Assembly: GCF_018614775.1 (NCBI RefSeq)
Contig: NZ_JAGGOF010000038.1
Coordinates: forward strand, 21,929 to 82,151
Direction: 5' to 3'
DNA: 60,223 bases
From: Pseudomonas fluorescens
GTDB lineage: Bacteria; Pseudomonadota; Gammaproteobacteria; Pseudomonadales; Pseudomonadaceae
Positions 37,324 to 46,878 of this stretch are shown here, piece after piece. The notes under the pieces are model-generated. The model did no database searches. It worked only from the letters and a program-made list of their open reading frames with translations, and was not told the DNA's origin. Position 1 is the stretch's first letter; each line of letters starts with the position of its first letter. The position numbers were made by a program, and so were the translations under genes.

Positions 37324-39828
37324 TCAGGCCACGCTGATCAACTCGATGCGTATCGCGCATTTCTTGTAGTCGGTCTGCTTGGAGATCGGGTCGGTGGCGT
37401 CGAGCGTGACCTTGTTGATCAGCTTGTTGGCATCGAAAAACGGCACGAAGACCAGCCCTTGGGGCGGTTTGTTGCGGCCGCGGGTTTCGATGCGGGCACG
37501 GATTTCCCCGCGTCGACTGATCAGTTTCACTTCGCTGCCGCGCCGTGCCTTCAAGGCCTTGGCGTCATCGGGGTGCATGTAGACCAGCGCATCGGGCACG
37601 GCTTTGTGCAGCTCCTCGACACGCTGGGTCATGCTGCCGGTGTGCCAATGTTCGAGGACGCGGCCGGTGGACAGCCAGAACGGGTAGTCAGCGTCCGGGG
37701 CTTCGGCGGGTGGCTCATAGGGCAGGGCGAAGATGATCGCCTTCTTGTCCGGGTAACCGTAGAACTGCACCTCGCTGCCTTTCTCCACGTAAGGGTCGAG
37801 GCCCTCGCGATAGCGCCAGCGGGTCTCATTGCCCTCGACCACCGGCCAGCGCAGGCCGCGTTCGCTGTGGTAGCGCTCGAACGTGGCGAGGTCGTGGCCG
37901 TGGCCGCGACCGAATTGGGCGTACTCTTCGAACAGGCCTTTTTGCGGATAGAACCCGAAAGCCTTGGCTTCATCGTTCTTGTAGCCGGCGTCTATCTGAT
38001 CGACAGGGAACTGGTCGACCTGGCCATTTCTGAACAGCACGTCAAAGAGCGTCTTGCCCTTGTGCTCAGGCGCCTGGGCGAGCAGCTCGGCGGGCCAGGT
38101 TTCATCGGTGGTGAAGCGCTTGGAAAATTCCATCAGTTGCCACAGGTCCGACCGGGCGTCGCCCGGCGCGGTCACCAGTTGATGCCAGAACTGCGTGCGC
38201 CGTTCGGCGTTGCCGAAGGCGCCTTCCTTTTCCACCCACATGGCGCTCGGCAGGATCAGGTCAGCGGCCTGGGCGGAAACGGTCGGGTAGACATCGGAGA
38301 CGATCATGAAATTATCCGGGTTGCGCCAGCCCGGCAGGACTTCCTGCATGATGTTCGGCCCGGCCTGCATGTTGTTGCTGGCCTGGGTCCAGCAGACATT
38401 GAGCACGCTGTCCTTGAGCATGCGGCTCTGCTCGACCGCATGGAAACCGGGTTTTTCCTGGATCGTGCCGGTCGGCAGCTTCCAGATTTTCTCGGCGGTG
38501 GCGCGGTGCTCGGGGTTCGCCACGAGCATGTCGGCGGGCAGGCGATGGGAGAACGTGCCGACCTCCCGTGCGGTACCGCAGGCTGACGGCTGGCCCGTCA
38601 GCGAGAAGGGGCTGTTGCCCGGTTCGCTGATCTTGCCGGTGAGCAGGTGGATGTTATAGATCAGGTTATTGGCCCAGACGCCGCGGGTGTGCTGGTTGAA
38701 CCCCATGGTCCAGAACGAGACGACCTTGCGCTTGGGGTCGGCGTACAGTTCGGCCAGGCTTTTCAGCCGCTCGGCGGGCACGCCTGTTTCCTTGGCGGTG
38801 CGCTCCAGGGTGTAGGGTTTGACGAAGGCGGCGTACTGCTCGAACGAGATATCCGTCCAGGTATTGGCCTTGGCAGCATTGGCGGCGTTCTTTTCCCGTG
38901 GATCGTCGGGGCGCAGGCCATAGCCGATGTCGTCCGCGCCTTTGGCGAAGCGGGTGTGCTTGCTGATGAAGTCCTGGTTGACCGCACCGCTTTCGATGAT
39001 GTGGTTGGCGATGTAGTTGAGGATCAGCAGGTCGGTTTGCGGCTTGAACACCATGGGGATGTCGGCGAGTTCGAAACTGCGGTGCTCGAAGGTGGACAAC
39101 ACCGCCACTTTCACATTCGGCTGGCTGAGGCGCCGGTCGGTGACCCGGCTCCACAGCACCGGGTGCATCTCGGCCATGTTCGAGCCCCAGAGTACGAAGG
39201 CGTCGGTGGCTTCGATGTCGTCGTAGCAACCCATCGGCTCGTCCGCGCCAAACGTGCGCATGAAGCCCATCACCGCCGAGGCCATGCAATGACGGGCATT
39301 GGGGTCGATGTTGTTGGAGCGAAAGCCGGCCTTCATCAATTTGTTGGCGGCGTAGCCTTCCCATACTGTCCATTGTCCGGACCCGAACATGCCAACCGAC
39401 CCGGGACCTTTGGCCTTCAAGGCTTGCTTGAATTTCGCCTCCATGATGTCGAAGGCTTTCTCCCAACTGATCGGCTGGAATTCGCCCTGCTTGTCGTACT
39501 GACCGTTTTTCATGCGCAGCAACGGTTGGGTCAGGCGGTCGGCGCCGTACATGATTTTCGACAGGAAATAGCCCTTGACGCAGTTCAACCCGCGATTGAC
39601 CTCGGCCTTGACGTCGCCATGGGTAGCGACCACGCGGTTGCCACGGGTCGCGACCATGACGCTGCAGCCGGTGCCGCAGAAGCGGCAGGGCGCCTTGTTC
39701 CAGTCCAGGGTGACCATGTCGGCTTCGGTTATCAGGTTGCTGGCGGACGTCACGATCGGCAGGCCGGCCGCGGCGGCGGCAATGGCGGCGGCCTGGGACT
39801 TGACGAATTCTCGGCGGGTCAGGCTCAT
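37324..39828 (-). CDS. napA: NapA, periplasmic nitrate reductase catalytic subunit
   Basis: 834 residues, full length for the family. A twin-arginine signal ([10 protein letters not shown] followed by an Ala-rich stretch) sends the folded cofactor-loaded enzyme through Tat. The [4Fe-4S] ligands are C-x2-C-x3-C in CRFCGTGC and the later Cys in LNCVKGYF. The molybdenum ligand Cys is in ARHCMASAV. It reduces nitrate to nitrite in the periplasm, for denitrification or redox balancing. Its start overlaps the napD stop by 4 bp (ATGA). Confidence 0.97.
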   Translation of the reverse strand: MSLTRREFVKSQAAAIAAAAAGLPIVTSASNLITEADMVTLDWNKAPCRFCGTGCSVMVATRGNRVVATHGDVKAEVNRGLNCVKGYFLSKIMYGADRLTQPLLRMKNGQYDKQGEFQPISWEKAFDIMEAKFKQALKAKGPGSVGMFGSGQWTVWEGYAANKLMKAGFRSNNIDPNARHCMASAVMGFMRTFGADEPMGCYDDIEATDAFVLWGSNMAEMHPVLWSRVTDRRLSQPNVKVAVLSTFEHRSFELADIPMVFKPQTDLLILNYIANHIIESGAVNQDFISKHTRFAKGADDIGYGLRPDDPREKNAANAAKANTWTDISFEQYAAFVKPYTLERTAKETGVPAERLKSLAELYADPKRKVVSFWTMGFNQHTRGVWANNLIYNIHLLTGKISEPGNSPFSLTGQPSACGTAREVGTFSHRLPADMLVANPEHRATAEKIWKLPTGTIQEKPGFHAVEQSRMLKDSVLNVCWTQASNNMQAGPNIMQEVLPGWRNPDNFMIVSDVYPTVSAQAADLILPSAMWVEKEGAFGNAERRTQFWHQLVTAPGDARSDLWQLMEFSKRFTTDETWPAELLAQAPEHKGKTLFDVLFRNGQVDQFPVDQIDAGYKNDEAKAFGFYPQKGLFEEYAQFGRGHGHDLATFERYHSERGLRWPVVEGNETRWRYREGLDPYVEKGSEVQFYGYPDKKAIIFALPYEPPAEAPDADYPFWLSTGRVLEHWHTGSMTQRVEELHKAVPDALVYMHPDDAKALKARRGSEVKLISRRGEIRARIETRGRNKPPQGLVFVPFFDANKLINKVTLDATDPISKQTDYKKCAIRIELISVA

Positions 39829-40085
39829 TCGGTATCTCCTTCGGGCTCGAGGCGTTCGTGATAGATCAGCGCAGCGTTAAGCACGCCGGGCAGGTTGTTG
39901 ATCTGTTCGATGCGCTGAAGAATCCGGTTTTCATCCACGGCTTCCAGCACCACCACCAGTTTTCCGGCAGGACTCTGCTGATGAATTTCCAGGCCATCCA
40001 ACAGGCACAGGTTCGCCTTGACTGCATCGAGCAGCGACGGTCGGGCGAGTACGACAAGACTGGCAATGTGCAGGGCTTCGTCCAT
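39825..40085 (-). CDS. napD: NapD, NapA maturation chaperone
   Basis: 86 residues, ferredoxin-like fold. [17 protein letters not shown] and [10 protein letters not shown] are typical of NapD, which binds the NapA twin-arginine signal and delays export until the molybdenum cofactor is inserted. The 4-bp overlap with napA suggests translational coupling between chaperone and client. Confidence 0.93.
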   Translation of the reverse strand: MDEALHIASLVVLARPSLLDAVKANLCLLDGLEIHQQSPAGKLVVVLEAVDENRILQRIEQINNLPGVLNAALIYHERLEPEGDTE

Positions 40086-40121
40086 GAACGGGCTCCATAG
40101 CCTTTAAGAAAAAGCCATCCG

Positions 40122-40289
40122 TCAGTTGGGGGGACCGGGCGGGCCGTACAGCATCTGGAAAAACCAGACGAGAAAACCGTAGCCGCCTACGATGGCGACT
40201 GAGAGCAGGGGAAACAGGCAGACCACAAGAAAAACGAATAGCCGGGTTTCCTTGCGGCGTTCAGGTTTGCGTTCCTCAGCCAACGACAT
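40122..40289 (-). CDS. napE: NapE, small membrane protein of the nap operon
   Basis: 55 residues, found by reading upstream of napD: MSLAEERKPERRKETRLF, then one hydrophobic helix (FVFLVVCLFPLLSVAIVGGY), ending YGPPGPPN. GGAGATACACC precedes the ATG. Its charged N-terminus, single helix and first place in the operon match NapE, a small inner-membrane protein of unclear role found in napEDABC-type operons. The gap to napD is 36 bp. No napF or napGH genes are present. Confidence 0.88.
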   Translation of the reverse strand: MSLAEERKPERRKETRLFVFLVVCLFPLLSVAIVGGYGFLVWFFQMLYGPPGPPN

Positions 40290-40416
40290 GGTGTATCTCC
40301 AGCTGAACCTGCGTTGATACTAGACCATGAAGTTTGTGTGGTTTATTGGGCGGGTCCTGTCCCGACCAACGGTTGTCCCGACTAGAAGAACTGCCGTGTC
40401 TTGGCGAAGTTCAGCT
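40290..40416. promoter_or_regulatory. nap operon promoter region
   Basis: This 127-bp gap must hold the napE promoter. A 9-bp direct repeat TGTCCCGAC occurs at 40358-40366 and 40374-40382, spaced 16 bp. There is a half-site TTGAT near 40313 but no second ATCAA half, so I do not call an Anr/FNR box. Confidence 0.35.
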
Positions 40417-40713
40417 TCAAACCGTGGTCTTGCCACAGACGAGATATTTGATCTGGCGATCGAATCTGTCTTCGGGATTCTCGTAGGCTTCGAGCACTTG
40501 CAGGAACCCGATCTGTTCAAGGGCCGCCAGGTCCTCAAGGGACCATCCGAAGGGGAAGTCGCTGGAAACGCATTCGCCTTGGCACTCTACCCAGTGATAG
40601 ACCCCGAATGGGATGTAGCCGGTCCACTCTGACTGATAGTCGATGGTGTCGGATTTGCGGGTGGCCACTGCGGCTTCGATCCTGGCTTTGATGACTTGTT
40701 GGCATTCATTCAC
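40417..40713 (-). CDS. Hypothetical protein
   Basis: 98 residues if it starts at the GTG at 40713. The longer frame to 40908 reads through a REP repeat and is probably not translated. The sequence is acidic and soluble, with IDYQSEWTGYIPFGVYHW and ECVSSDFPFGWSLEDLAALEQIGFL, and a Cys near each end. No family recognised. It looks like a real small gene because of its even composition and non-repetitive sequence. It precedes napE on the same strand but is separated by 127 bp. Confidence 0.55.
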   Translation of the reverse strand: MNECQQVIKARIEAAVATRKSDTIDYQSEWTGYIPFGVYHWVECQGECVSSDFPFGWSLEDLAALEQIGFLQVLEAYENPEDRFDRQIKYLVCGKTTV

Positions 40714-40802
40714 GGCGGGAACCTGGCAGCGTTTTGCGGGAAGCAAAGTCTGCGGGAGGGTTTGGTTTTGGACAACATCCAATCTCCCTGTGACAGATGG
40801 AT

Positions 40803-40875
40803 CGCCATCGCGAGCAGGCTCGCACACAGGGGGAATGCGTTTCAAATGTGGGAGCGAGCCTGCTCGCGATGGCGG
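40803..40875. repeat. REPIN (inverted pair of REP elements)
   Basis: CGCCATCGCGAGCAGGCTCG and the inverted GCGAGCCTGCTCGCGATGGCG flank a short spacer of about 25 bp. This is the common Pseudomonas REP doublet (REPIN), a non-autonomous element moved by a RAYT transposase elsewhere in the genome. It sits in the gap between the SDR gene and the hypothetical gene. Confidence 0.88.
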
Positions 40876-40904
40876 TGGTGCTGCCACCACGCAACGGGCC
40901 TCTC

Positions 40905-41672
40905 TCAAACCTCCGGCAGGGTCGAGCCGCCGTCCACTACCAGGGTTTGCCCGGTCACATAAGCGGCCAGGTCCGAGGCCAGGTACAACATGGCGCCAGC
41001 GATGTCGGTCGGTTTGCCCAGTCGCCCTAAAGGGACCCGCCGGGCGATGTCCTGGTTGAGGTCATCATCGCCGAGGTTGGCCATGGCCGGTGTCGCGATC
41101 ATGCCCGGTTCGACGCCGTTGACGCGGACATTCTCAGCGGCTAACTCCAGTGCCGCGTTACGAATGAAGCCATTGACCCCGGCCTTGGACGCGGCGTAAT
41201 GGCTGAGCCCTGGATACGCCACCCGCGGGCCGGTGACCGATGACGTCACCAGCACGCAGCCCTGGCCCCGGCGCCGGAACATCGGCAGCGCCGCCTGGGT
41301 CAGCCAGAACAGCGCCGACAGGTTCACCGCCAGCGTTCGCTCCAGTATCGCCGGTGTGATCTGCGCAAAAGGCGTCAGCGGAAAGTAGCCGGCGTTGTGC
41401 ACCAGCACATCCAGCCGTCCCCGGCGTTGCTCCAACTCGGCCGTCATCGCGGCGATCGCCGTGGCGTCAGCGAGGTCGACGCCCACCGCTTCCACTTGAT
41501 AACCGTCGGCAGTCAACTCACCGGCAAGTGCCTCGGCCCGCGCCAAGCCCATGTCGGCAATCACCACATGGGCCCCGTGCCAGGCGAAGGCTTCGACGAT
41601 GGCGCGGCCAATGCCTTGGGCGCCGCCGGTCACCAGCACCGTTTTACCGCTGAAATCCAGATCATCACGCAT
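40905..41672 (-). CDS. Short-chain dehydrogenase/reductase
   Basis: 255 residues from MRDDLDFSGKTVLVTGG; the longer frame to 41879 overlaps the upstream SDR fragment in another frame and is rejected. Classical SDR: TGGAQGIG nucleotide loop, VHNAGYF, catalytic Ser in VTSSVTG, and YAASK with the active-site Tyr and Lys. The C-terminal LASDLAAYVTGQTLVVDGG is standard. The start overlaps the tail of the broken SDR gene by 8 bp, so the two were probably one operon. The substrate is unknown. Confidence 0.92.
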   Translation of the reverse strand: MRDDLDFSGKTVLVTGGAQGIGRAIVEAFAWHGAHVVIADMGLARAEALAGELTADGYQVEAVGVDLADATAIAAMTAELEQRRGRLDVLVHNAGYFPLTPFAQITPAILERTLAVNLSALFWLTQAALPMFRRRGQGCVLVTSSVTGPRVAYPGLSHYAASKAGVNGFIRNAALELAAENVRVNGVEPGMIATPAMANLGDDDLNQDIARRVPLGRLGKPTDIAGAMLYLASDLAAYVTGQTLVVDGGSTLPEV

Positions 41673-42233
41673 GGGATGTCTCCATTCGACAGAAGGCCAG
41701 GGTCGGCACGTCGACGATGCTGGAACCGCCGTCGGCCACCAGCGTCGCGCCGGTGATGATCGACGCGTCCCTGGAGGCCAGGAAGCGACAGACCTGGGCG
41801 ATTTCCTCGGCGCTGGCCGGTCGGCGCAACGGCACATCGGCGCAGACCCGGTCATAGGCCTGCTGCAGTGTTTCGCCATGAAACTGCATCAGCACCTGCA
41901 TCTCCTCATCCGCCATCGGCGTACGCACCCAGCCGGGGCAGACGGCGTTGACCCGTACGCCTTTGGGACCGTAGTCCCGCGCCAGGGAGCGGTTCAGACC
42001 CAACAGCGCGTGCTTGGCAGTGGTGTAGCCGCAGACCTCGGGCCCCGCCGCCAATGACGCGCCGCATCGCCCACCAGCACCAGGCCACCGATTTCCCCGG
42101 CCAGTTGCTCCAGGGGCTCGCGGCGTCGGCCGATCAAGACCAGGTGGGCGCCCTCGGCGGCATGCAAGCGGGCGCAGGCGGCGCCGATGCCGGTGCCTGC
42201 GCCGGTAATCATCACGGCGCGAGATTCAGGCAT
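41665..42233 (-). pseudogene. SDR gene broken by internal deletion and frameshift
   Basis: The N-terminal part, MPESRAVMITGAGTGIGAACA to about GLVLVGDA, reads from 42233 in one frame. The C-terminal part, from about SLAAGPEVCGYTTAKHALLG to METSHA, reads in another frame and ends at 41665. Around 42050 the two meet without the 60-70 residues that a normal 250-residue SDR has there, including the NNAG segment and the run-up to the catalytic Ser. The active-site YTTAK and the C-terminal VADGG survive. This looks like one deletion with a frame change, so the gene should be non-functional. Confidence 0.75.
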
Positions 42234-42283
42234 CGGGATACTCCGTGCGGTTGAGGACCTGGCAGTAGGAGCTGCCAGCCGGT

Positions 42284-42832
42284 ATGCAACTGCCCGCAGC
42301 CTGTGTGGCGCTGGCGCAACTGGGGCCGGAGCAGGCCGGGGAAGTGCAGCGGCTGGAATACCTGTTCGAGGAAGTGAGCGAGGAGGTGACAGCCGGGCGA
42401 CCGGGGCGCAGCGTGGCGCTGGACGGTTTGACGCGGTTGATCATGATCAGCCTGCTGCGGCTGTGCTCCAATTCCCTGGAGGCCAGGCCGGCGCGGCATG
42501 AAGACCTGAAGATCTTTCACCGTTTCAACGAGCTGATCGAAGCCCACTATTTGCAACACTGGCCGCTGTCGCGTTACGCCGAAGGGATCGGGGTGACCGA
42601 AGCGCGCCTCAACGACGTGTGCCGACGCATCGCCGACCTGCCTTCCAAGCGGCTGATCATGGAGCGGCTGATGCAGGAGGCCAAGCGCCTGCTGTTGTTT
42701 ACCGGCAGCTCGGCCAATGAAATCTGCTACCAGCTCGGGTTCAAGGATCCGGCCTATTTCAGCCGGTTCTTCCAGCGTTATGCCCAGCTCACCCCGGGGG
42801 AGTATCGCCAGCGGCAGTCAGGGTTGCGCTGA
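42284..42832 (+). pseudogene. AraC-family regulator lacking its N-terminal half (HpaA/PobR-like)
   Basis: 182 residues from the first ATG, against about 300 for intact relatives. An in-frame TAG lies six codons upstream and no ribosome site is present. The C-terminal AraC DNA-binding domain is complete (ARLNDVCRRIADLPSKRLI, SANEICYQLGFKDPAYFSRFFQRY), and the middle is like HpaA/PobR-type activators. The sensing cupin domain and the start are missing. Only 50 bp separate it from the broken SDR start, so the deletion probably removed the 5' half together with the divergent promoter. Confidence 0.65.
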
Positions 42833-42945
42833 GCGCTCGTTCTATTGAATACCTTTTGTGGCGAGGTCGACCAAGGGGCTGTGCTTGTTGCAGCGACTTG
42901 TCGGCGCCACTAAGCTGCCCACTCGTCCATCCAAGCAGTCCGAAC

Positions 42946-43368
42946 ATGGCCAACCCCAGACCCTCGCTGACGCTGACCCTGTTGCAAGCCCGCGAAGCCG
43001 CCATGGCTTTTTTCCGCCCCGCGTTGAACCAGCACGACCTGACCGAGCAGCAATGGCGGGTGATCCGCATCCTGCATCAGCAGGGTGAATTGGAAAGCCA
43101 CCAGCTCGCCCAGCAGGCCTGCATCCTCAAGCCGAGCATGACCGGCGTGCTCAGCCGCCTTGAGCGCGATGGCCTGGTGCGCAGACAGAAATCCAGCCAG
43201 GACCAGCGTCGGGTATTCGTTAGCCTGACCGAACGCGGCCAGCAATGCTTCGTGTCGATGAGCGCAGGGATGGAGGGCAACTACCGGCGGATCGAAGCGC
43301 AGTTCGGCGAGGAAAAAATGCAGCAACTGCTGGTGCTGCTCAATGAGCTGAAAAACATCAAGCCCTGA
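42946..43368 (+). CDS. hpaR: HpaR-type MarR regulator of homoprotocatechuate degradation
   Basis: 140 residues from MANPRPSLTLTLLQAREAAM; an upstream frame from 42856 adds 30 residues of unlikely sequence. The opening, FFRPALNQHDLTEQQWRVIRILH and LKPSMTGVLSRLERDGLVRR, are MarR winged-helix signatures, and the whole matches HpaR, which represses 4-hydroxyphenylacetate/homoprotocatechuate catabolism. No hpa structural genes remain next to it, only the damaged AraC gene, so it may be orphaned. Its stop abuts that of the convergent gene at 43369. Confidence 0.8.
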   Translation: MANPRPSLTLTLLQAREAAMAFFRPALNQHDLTEQQWRVIRILHQQGELESHQLAQQACILKPSMTGVLSRLERDGLVRRQKSSQDQRRVFVSLTERGQQCFVSMSAGMEGNYRRIEAQFGEEKMQQLLVLLNELKNIKP

Positions 43369-44244
43369 TCAAGGGTTGGCGAGGGTTTGCTTCAGCGCGT
43401 CCACCAACGCAGGCGTCATGTAATGCGGCCCGTCGAACAGGTAGAGCGGATAACCTTCATAGGCCGCCAGTTGCGGCTTGAGTTCGGCGACGGTGGCTGA
43501 GCGAAAGCCCCCGCCGTACTTGGGACGAAAGGCCTCGACGATGATCCGCACGCGGTGCTTGCCCAGGCGATCACGCAGGGCGTCGGCGTAGTGTCGAGCG
43601 ACCGGCGCCGTGCGGGCGTAGACGCCGACCCCATCCTGGAAAAACACGCCAATGTCGTCCGGCAGCCATTGCTTGAGCCAGTCGGCGGTGGCGGCCGGAC
43701 CGATATTGGCGCCGTCGTAGACACTGATCCAGAGCGGGCGTGGCAGCTTGGCCAGCAAGGCGGGTAGCTCTGTGGCACGGGACCAACTGGGGTCGACTTC
43801 GGCGGGAAAGTACCAACCGGTGACATGCAGCGGCGTTGGCAAGCCTGCAATGCGCTCCGACACCGCGGCCAATTGCTCGATATTATCCCGCGAGCGGTTT
43901 TCGCTGAAATAGCCGGCCAGGCCCAGGATGACATCCTGGGCCCAAGGCGCTTTGGCGATGCGTGCCCAATCCGGCTGCACCGGGACGCTGGGCAACCCGG
44001 TACCGGGAACGAACGCCTGATCGTCCACCACCGTCCACTGCACCAGCAGCTCGTGCACCCCGAGTTTTTCCCAGGTGCCGTTGATGCCGATGGTGGGGTT
44101 GTCAGGCTGCCAGACGATGCCGACGATGTTCACAGGTGCTGTGGTGGTCATTATGCAATACGTCCCTGTACCGAGGCCGATGGCCGCCACCAGTAACAGC
44201 GCCGCGGCGATCTTGCGATTGACTGCATGGACGAAGCTTTTCAA
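43369..44244 (-). CDS. DUF4434-like secreted protein of the exopolysaccharide operon
   Basis: 291 residues from a TTG start behind AAGGGG. An N-terminal signal or anchor helix (about 12-30) is followed by a globular domain that looks like a TIM-barrel glycosidase relative: HVTGWYFPAEVD, LWISVYDGANIGP, IGVFFQDGVG. It comes last in the operon, after nfrA, the place taken by ybcH in the E. coli nfr locus, and its length is about the same. It may trim or modify the polymer in the periplasm. The family assignment is from memory; enzymatic activity is speculation. Confidence 0.65.
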   Translation of the reverse strand: MKSFVHAVNRKIAAALLLVAAIGLGTGTYCIMTTTAPVNIVGIVWQPDNPTIGINGTWEKLGVHELLVQWTVVDDQAFVPGTGLPSVPVQPDWARIAKAPWAQDVILGLAGYFSENRSRDNIEQLAAVSERIAGLPTPLHVTGWYFPAEVDPSWSRATELPALLAKLPRPLWISVYDGANIGPAATADWLKQWLPDDIGVFFQDGVGVYARTAPVARHYADALRDRLGKHRVRIIVEAFRPKYGGGFRSATVAELKPQLAAYEGYPLYLFDGPHYMTPALVDALKQTLANP

Positions 44245-44331
44245 ACAAGCCCCTTTCCGGTGCAGTCTAGTCGCGGATCGGCCGGTCGAGACGCTTTTCG
44301 TAGCGATGAATCCCTTGTCACGTCAAGGCCC

Positions 44332-46878
44332 TCAATAGGAATAGGTCAGGCGGGCGAACACGCCTTTGGCGCGCTCCTCGCCAAACACCCTGGCCCGGTA
44401 CTGCAGGGAAAGGTCCACGTAGGAGCGTGGGGCGTTGTAGGCATCTTCCCGGAACCAATACCGGACGTTGTTTCCTATCCCCAGGCCCCCGGCCTCGCCG
44501 GACGAAAAACCACCGTCGGATTCGCTCTTCATTTTCGAATCGTAGTCGATCGCCGCCACGATATGGGGGAAGGTCACCCAGCGCGAGCCGGTGCCGCCAA
44601 TCGCATAGCTGCGTCCCACTTGCCATTCGCTGTTGAAGTAATCCCGCGAGTCGTTGATGTAATGGCCGACCTCGGCATACAACTGCGAGGTCCACCAACT
44701 CGGCGCATCGACCCGCAGATCGGTACCGATGCTCGAACCGTAGCCCAGGCGCGCCAGCCAGTCGCCGTCGACGTTGGAAGAGCCGAGAGGGAACGTGCGT
44801 TCAAGGGCGGCCATGACGTTGACGGTGCTGAACGGCTTGACCCGTACGCCGAGCGCCCCTTGCAAGGCATCCGCGCCCGTGTCCGAATCGCTGTTCTTGC
44901 TCCAGAGGGTGTCGGTGATGCGTCCGTAGAGTTCGACAAAGCGGGCATTGCGATAACCCAACGGACGCCAGGACAGCTCGGTGCTGTTTTGCAGCAAGTC
45001 GTTGCTTTGGCTCCCGCTTCCTCCAGTGCTCGGGGCGGCGCTCAGGCCACTGGAGCTGTTGCCTCGGTAGCTGGTGGTGCTGACCAGGCCCCAGGTGCGC
45101 GAGACGTCGGCCACGGCGCGGCGAGTGTCGAACATCGGCTGTGCGGGCATCGGCGACTCGGTGGTTTTCTGTCCGTCGATGACACGCTTGAAATACGCCA
45201 CGGCTTCTTCGTCTTCATTGACACGCATGGCGTTGTAGGCCGCGTCCTGAGCCGCTGACGGGGCCAGTGGCGTGGTGGCGTCGGCCCTGCGGAACGCCTC
45301 GTGGGCCGCCTCGTCGTCGCCGGCCTGCATCGAGAGGTACGCGAGCTGCAGGTCACTGACCGAGGCCAGTTCGCCGCTGGTACGTGCTTCTTGCAGGCGC
45401 TCGCGGGCCGTGCGGCGCTGGCCGATCGCTGCATACAGCCCGGCCTCTTCGGACGCCGGCAGGGTGCCCAGCGCCAGGGCACGGGTAAAGTCTTCGCGGG
45501 CGCCGGCATCGTCACCGGTCTGCTGGCGCAGGCGTCCACGCATGACCAGCAGTCGGGCGTCATCACCTTGGGCTTGCAAACCTTGGCTGGCTGCCGAGAT
45601 GGCTTCGGGCAGGCGTTTCTGGTCTATCAGGGCGCTGACCAGCAGGTGCCGGTAGGACGGATTCCGGGGCGCGCGGGCAATGGCCTGGTTCGTCAGGGTG
45701 ACCGCGGTTGCCGGGTCTTTGCGCGCGAGGGCGGCGTAGGCCTGGGAGGCCAGGGCCGTGCCCGCATCATGGGCGCTGCCGGGCCAGATCGCACAGGTCA
45801 GGCCGAACTCGCTTTCCTGGCAATCCAGGGCCGGTGGCGCAAATGGGACGGCGGTGGCGACGCCGTTGTCTTTCTGGCGCAGCGCCATTCGGGCGGTGAC
45901 CCGTCGACGAGTCACGTCATCACTGGCGTCGTTGCCCAGGGCTTGCAATTGATCCAGCGCTTGCTGAGGTTCGCCCCGGGCCAGCGCCGCGTCGACGGCA
46001 AAAAGGCGGATGTCTTGGCGCTCGCCGGACGTGACGCCAGGCAGGGCCAGGGCACGGCTCAGGTCGGCCTGGGCCATCTGCGTCTTGCCCTGTCGCTCGC
46101 GGGCATAGCTGCGCAGGACCCACGGTGCGGTCTTGCTGTCGTCCAGCGCCAGGGCGCTTGTAGCGGCCTGTTCGGCGGCGGGGTAATCCTTGGCCGCGAG
46201 CAGGGCGCTGATCAGCAACTGTTGGTTGGCGGAAGCGTCTGGAGCCCAGGCCACGGCTTTTCGGGCCTGTTCAACGGCAATGTCTGCATTGCCTTGCTCA
46301 AGGGCACGGTAACCCTGGGCCGCCACCGGCGCCGCCAGTTGACGGCGGATCGCCGCACGGCGCATCAACAATGCCTTGTCGTTGGCGAAGGCCCCCAGTG
46401 CATCGGTGGTGGCCTGATCGGCGGCGTCCAGTTGCTGCTGGCGCTGCAGGGAATCGATCAGCAGCAATCGGTATTCACGACGACGTGGCGCCTGGGCGAT
46501 TGCCTTGCGGGCCGATTGGGCGGCGAGGTCGAACTGTTCGCGATCATAGGCCTTGAATCCCTGGGACGCGGCAGCGAAGCCCGGTGCCGGCGAGGCTGCG
46601 CGCGATGAGCGTGCTGTCTGCGGCTGGTCGCGCAGCTTCTTGTCCCGTTCGGCCAACTCGATCAGCGTGTTCAGGCGCGTCACGTCGGCGCGTTGGCGCA
46701 GCGCTTCGCGTGCCTTGGCGATGGCCAGGTCGTAGTCCTTGCGCTCGTAGGCGCTGTAGGCCTCGTTGGCTGCGGTGTAGGCCGGCCCCGTCAAGGGCAG
46801 CGGTAACGTCTCGGCTGGCGCCAGCACCGGAATCAGGCCCAGCCCCGTAGCCAGGAGAGTGAAAAGGGGGCGGTTCAT
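44332..46878 (-). CDS. nfrA: NfrA-like outer-membrane polysaccharide export protein (TPR + beta-barrel)
   Basis: 848 residues. The signal peptide ends near VLAPA-ETL. Residues 25-560 are TPR repeats (recurring ALA-x-KDP, ARKAI, DLAIAKAREAL patterns), and 600-848 form a beta-barrel ending YSY, as outer-membrane proteins do. The layout is that of E. coli NfrA (phage N4 receptor, about 990 residues) and of BcsC. It would pass the polymer through the periplasm and outer membrane. Its start overlaps nfrB by 4 bp. The C-terminal region is the N4-adsorption type rather than the BcsC type, as far as I can judge. Confidence 0.85.
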   Translation of the reverse strand: MNRPLFTLLATGLGLIPVLAPAETLPLPLTGPAYTAANEAYSAYERKDYDLAIAKAREALRQRADVTRLNTLIELAERDKKLRDQPQTARSSRAASPAPGFAAASQGFKAYDREQFDLAAQSARKAIAQAPRRREYRLLLIDSLQRQQQLDAADQATTDALGAFANDKALLMRRAAIRRQLAAPVAAQGYRALEQGNADIAVEQARKAVAWAPDASANQQLLISALLAAKDYPAAEQAATSALALDDSKTAPWVLRSYARERQGKTQMAQADLSRALALPGVTSGERQDIRLFAVDAALARGEPQQALDQLQALGNDASDDVTRRRVTARMALRQKDNGVATAVPFAPPALDCQESEFGLTCAIWPGSAHDAGTALASQAYAALARKDPATAVTLTNQAIARAPRNPSYRHLLVSALIDQKRLPEAISAASQGLQAQGDDARLLVMRGRLRQQTGDDAGAREDFTRALALGTLPASEEAGLYAAIGQRRTARERLQEARTSGELASVSDLQLAYLSMQAGDDEAAHEAFRRADATTPLAPSAAQDAAYNAMRVNEDEEAVAYFKRVIDGQKTTESPMPAQPMFDTRRAVADVSRTWGLVSTTSYRGNSSSGLSAAPSTGGSGSQSNDLLQNSTELSWRPLGYRNARFVELYGRITDTLWSKNSDSDTGADALQGALGVRVKPFSTVNVMAALERTFPLGSSNVDGDWLARLGYGSSIGTDLRVDAPSWWTSQLYAEVGHYINDSRDYFNSEWQVGRSYAIGGTGSRWVTFPHIVAAIDYDSKMKSESDGGFSSGEAGGLGIGNNVRYWFREDAYNAPRSYVDLSLQYRARVFGEERAKGVFARLTYSY

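Noticed and set aside
36215..40289. Nap operon as an unusual variant
   Set aside because: napEDABC is a known standard gene order; the absence of napF, napG and napH is common.
40290..40330. Anr/FNR box before napE
   Set aside because: Only a single TTGAT half-site; the second half is missing.
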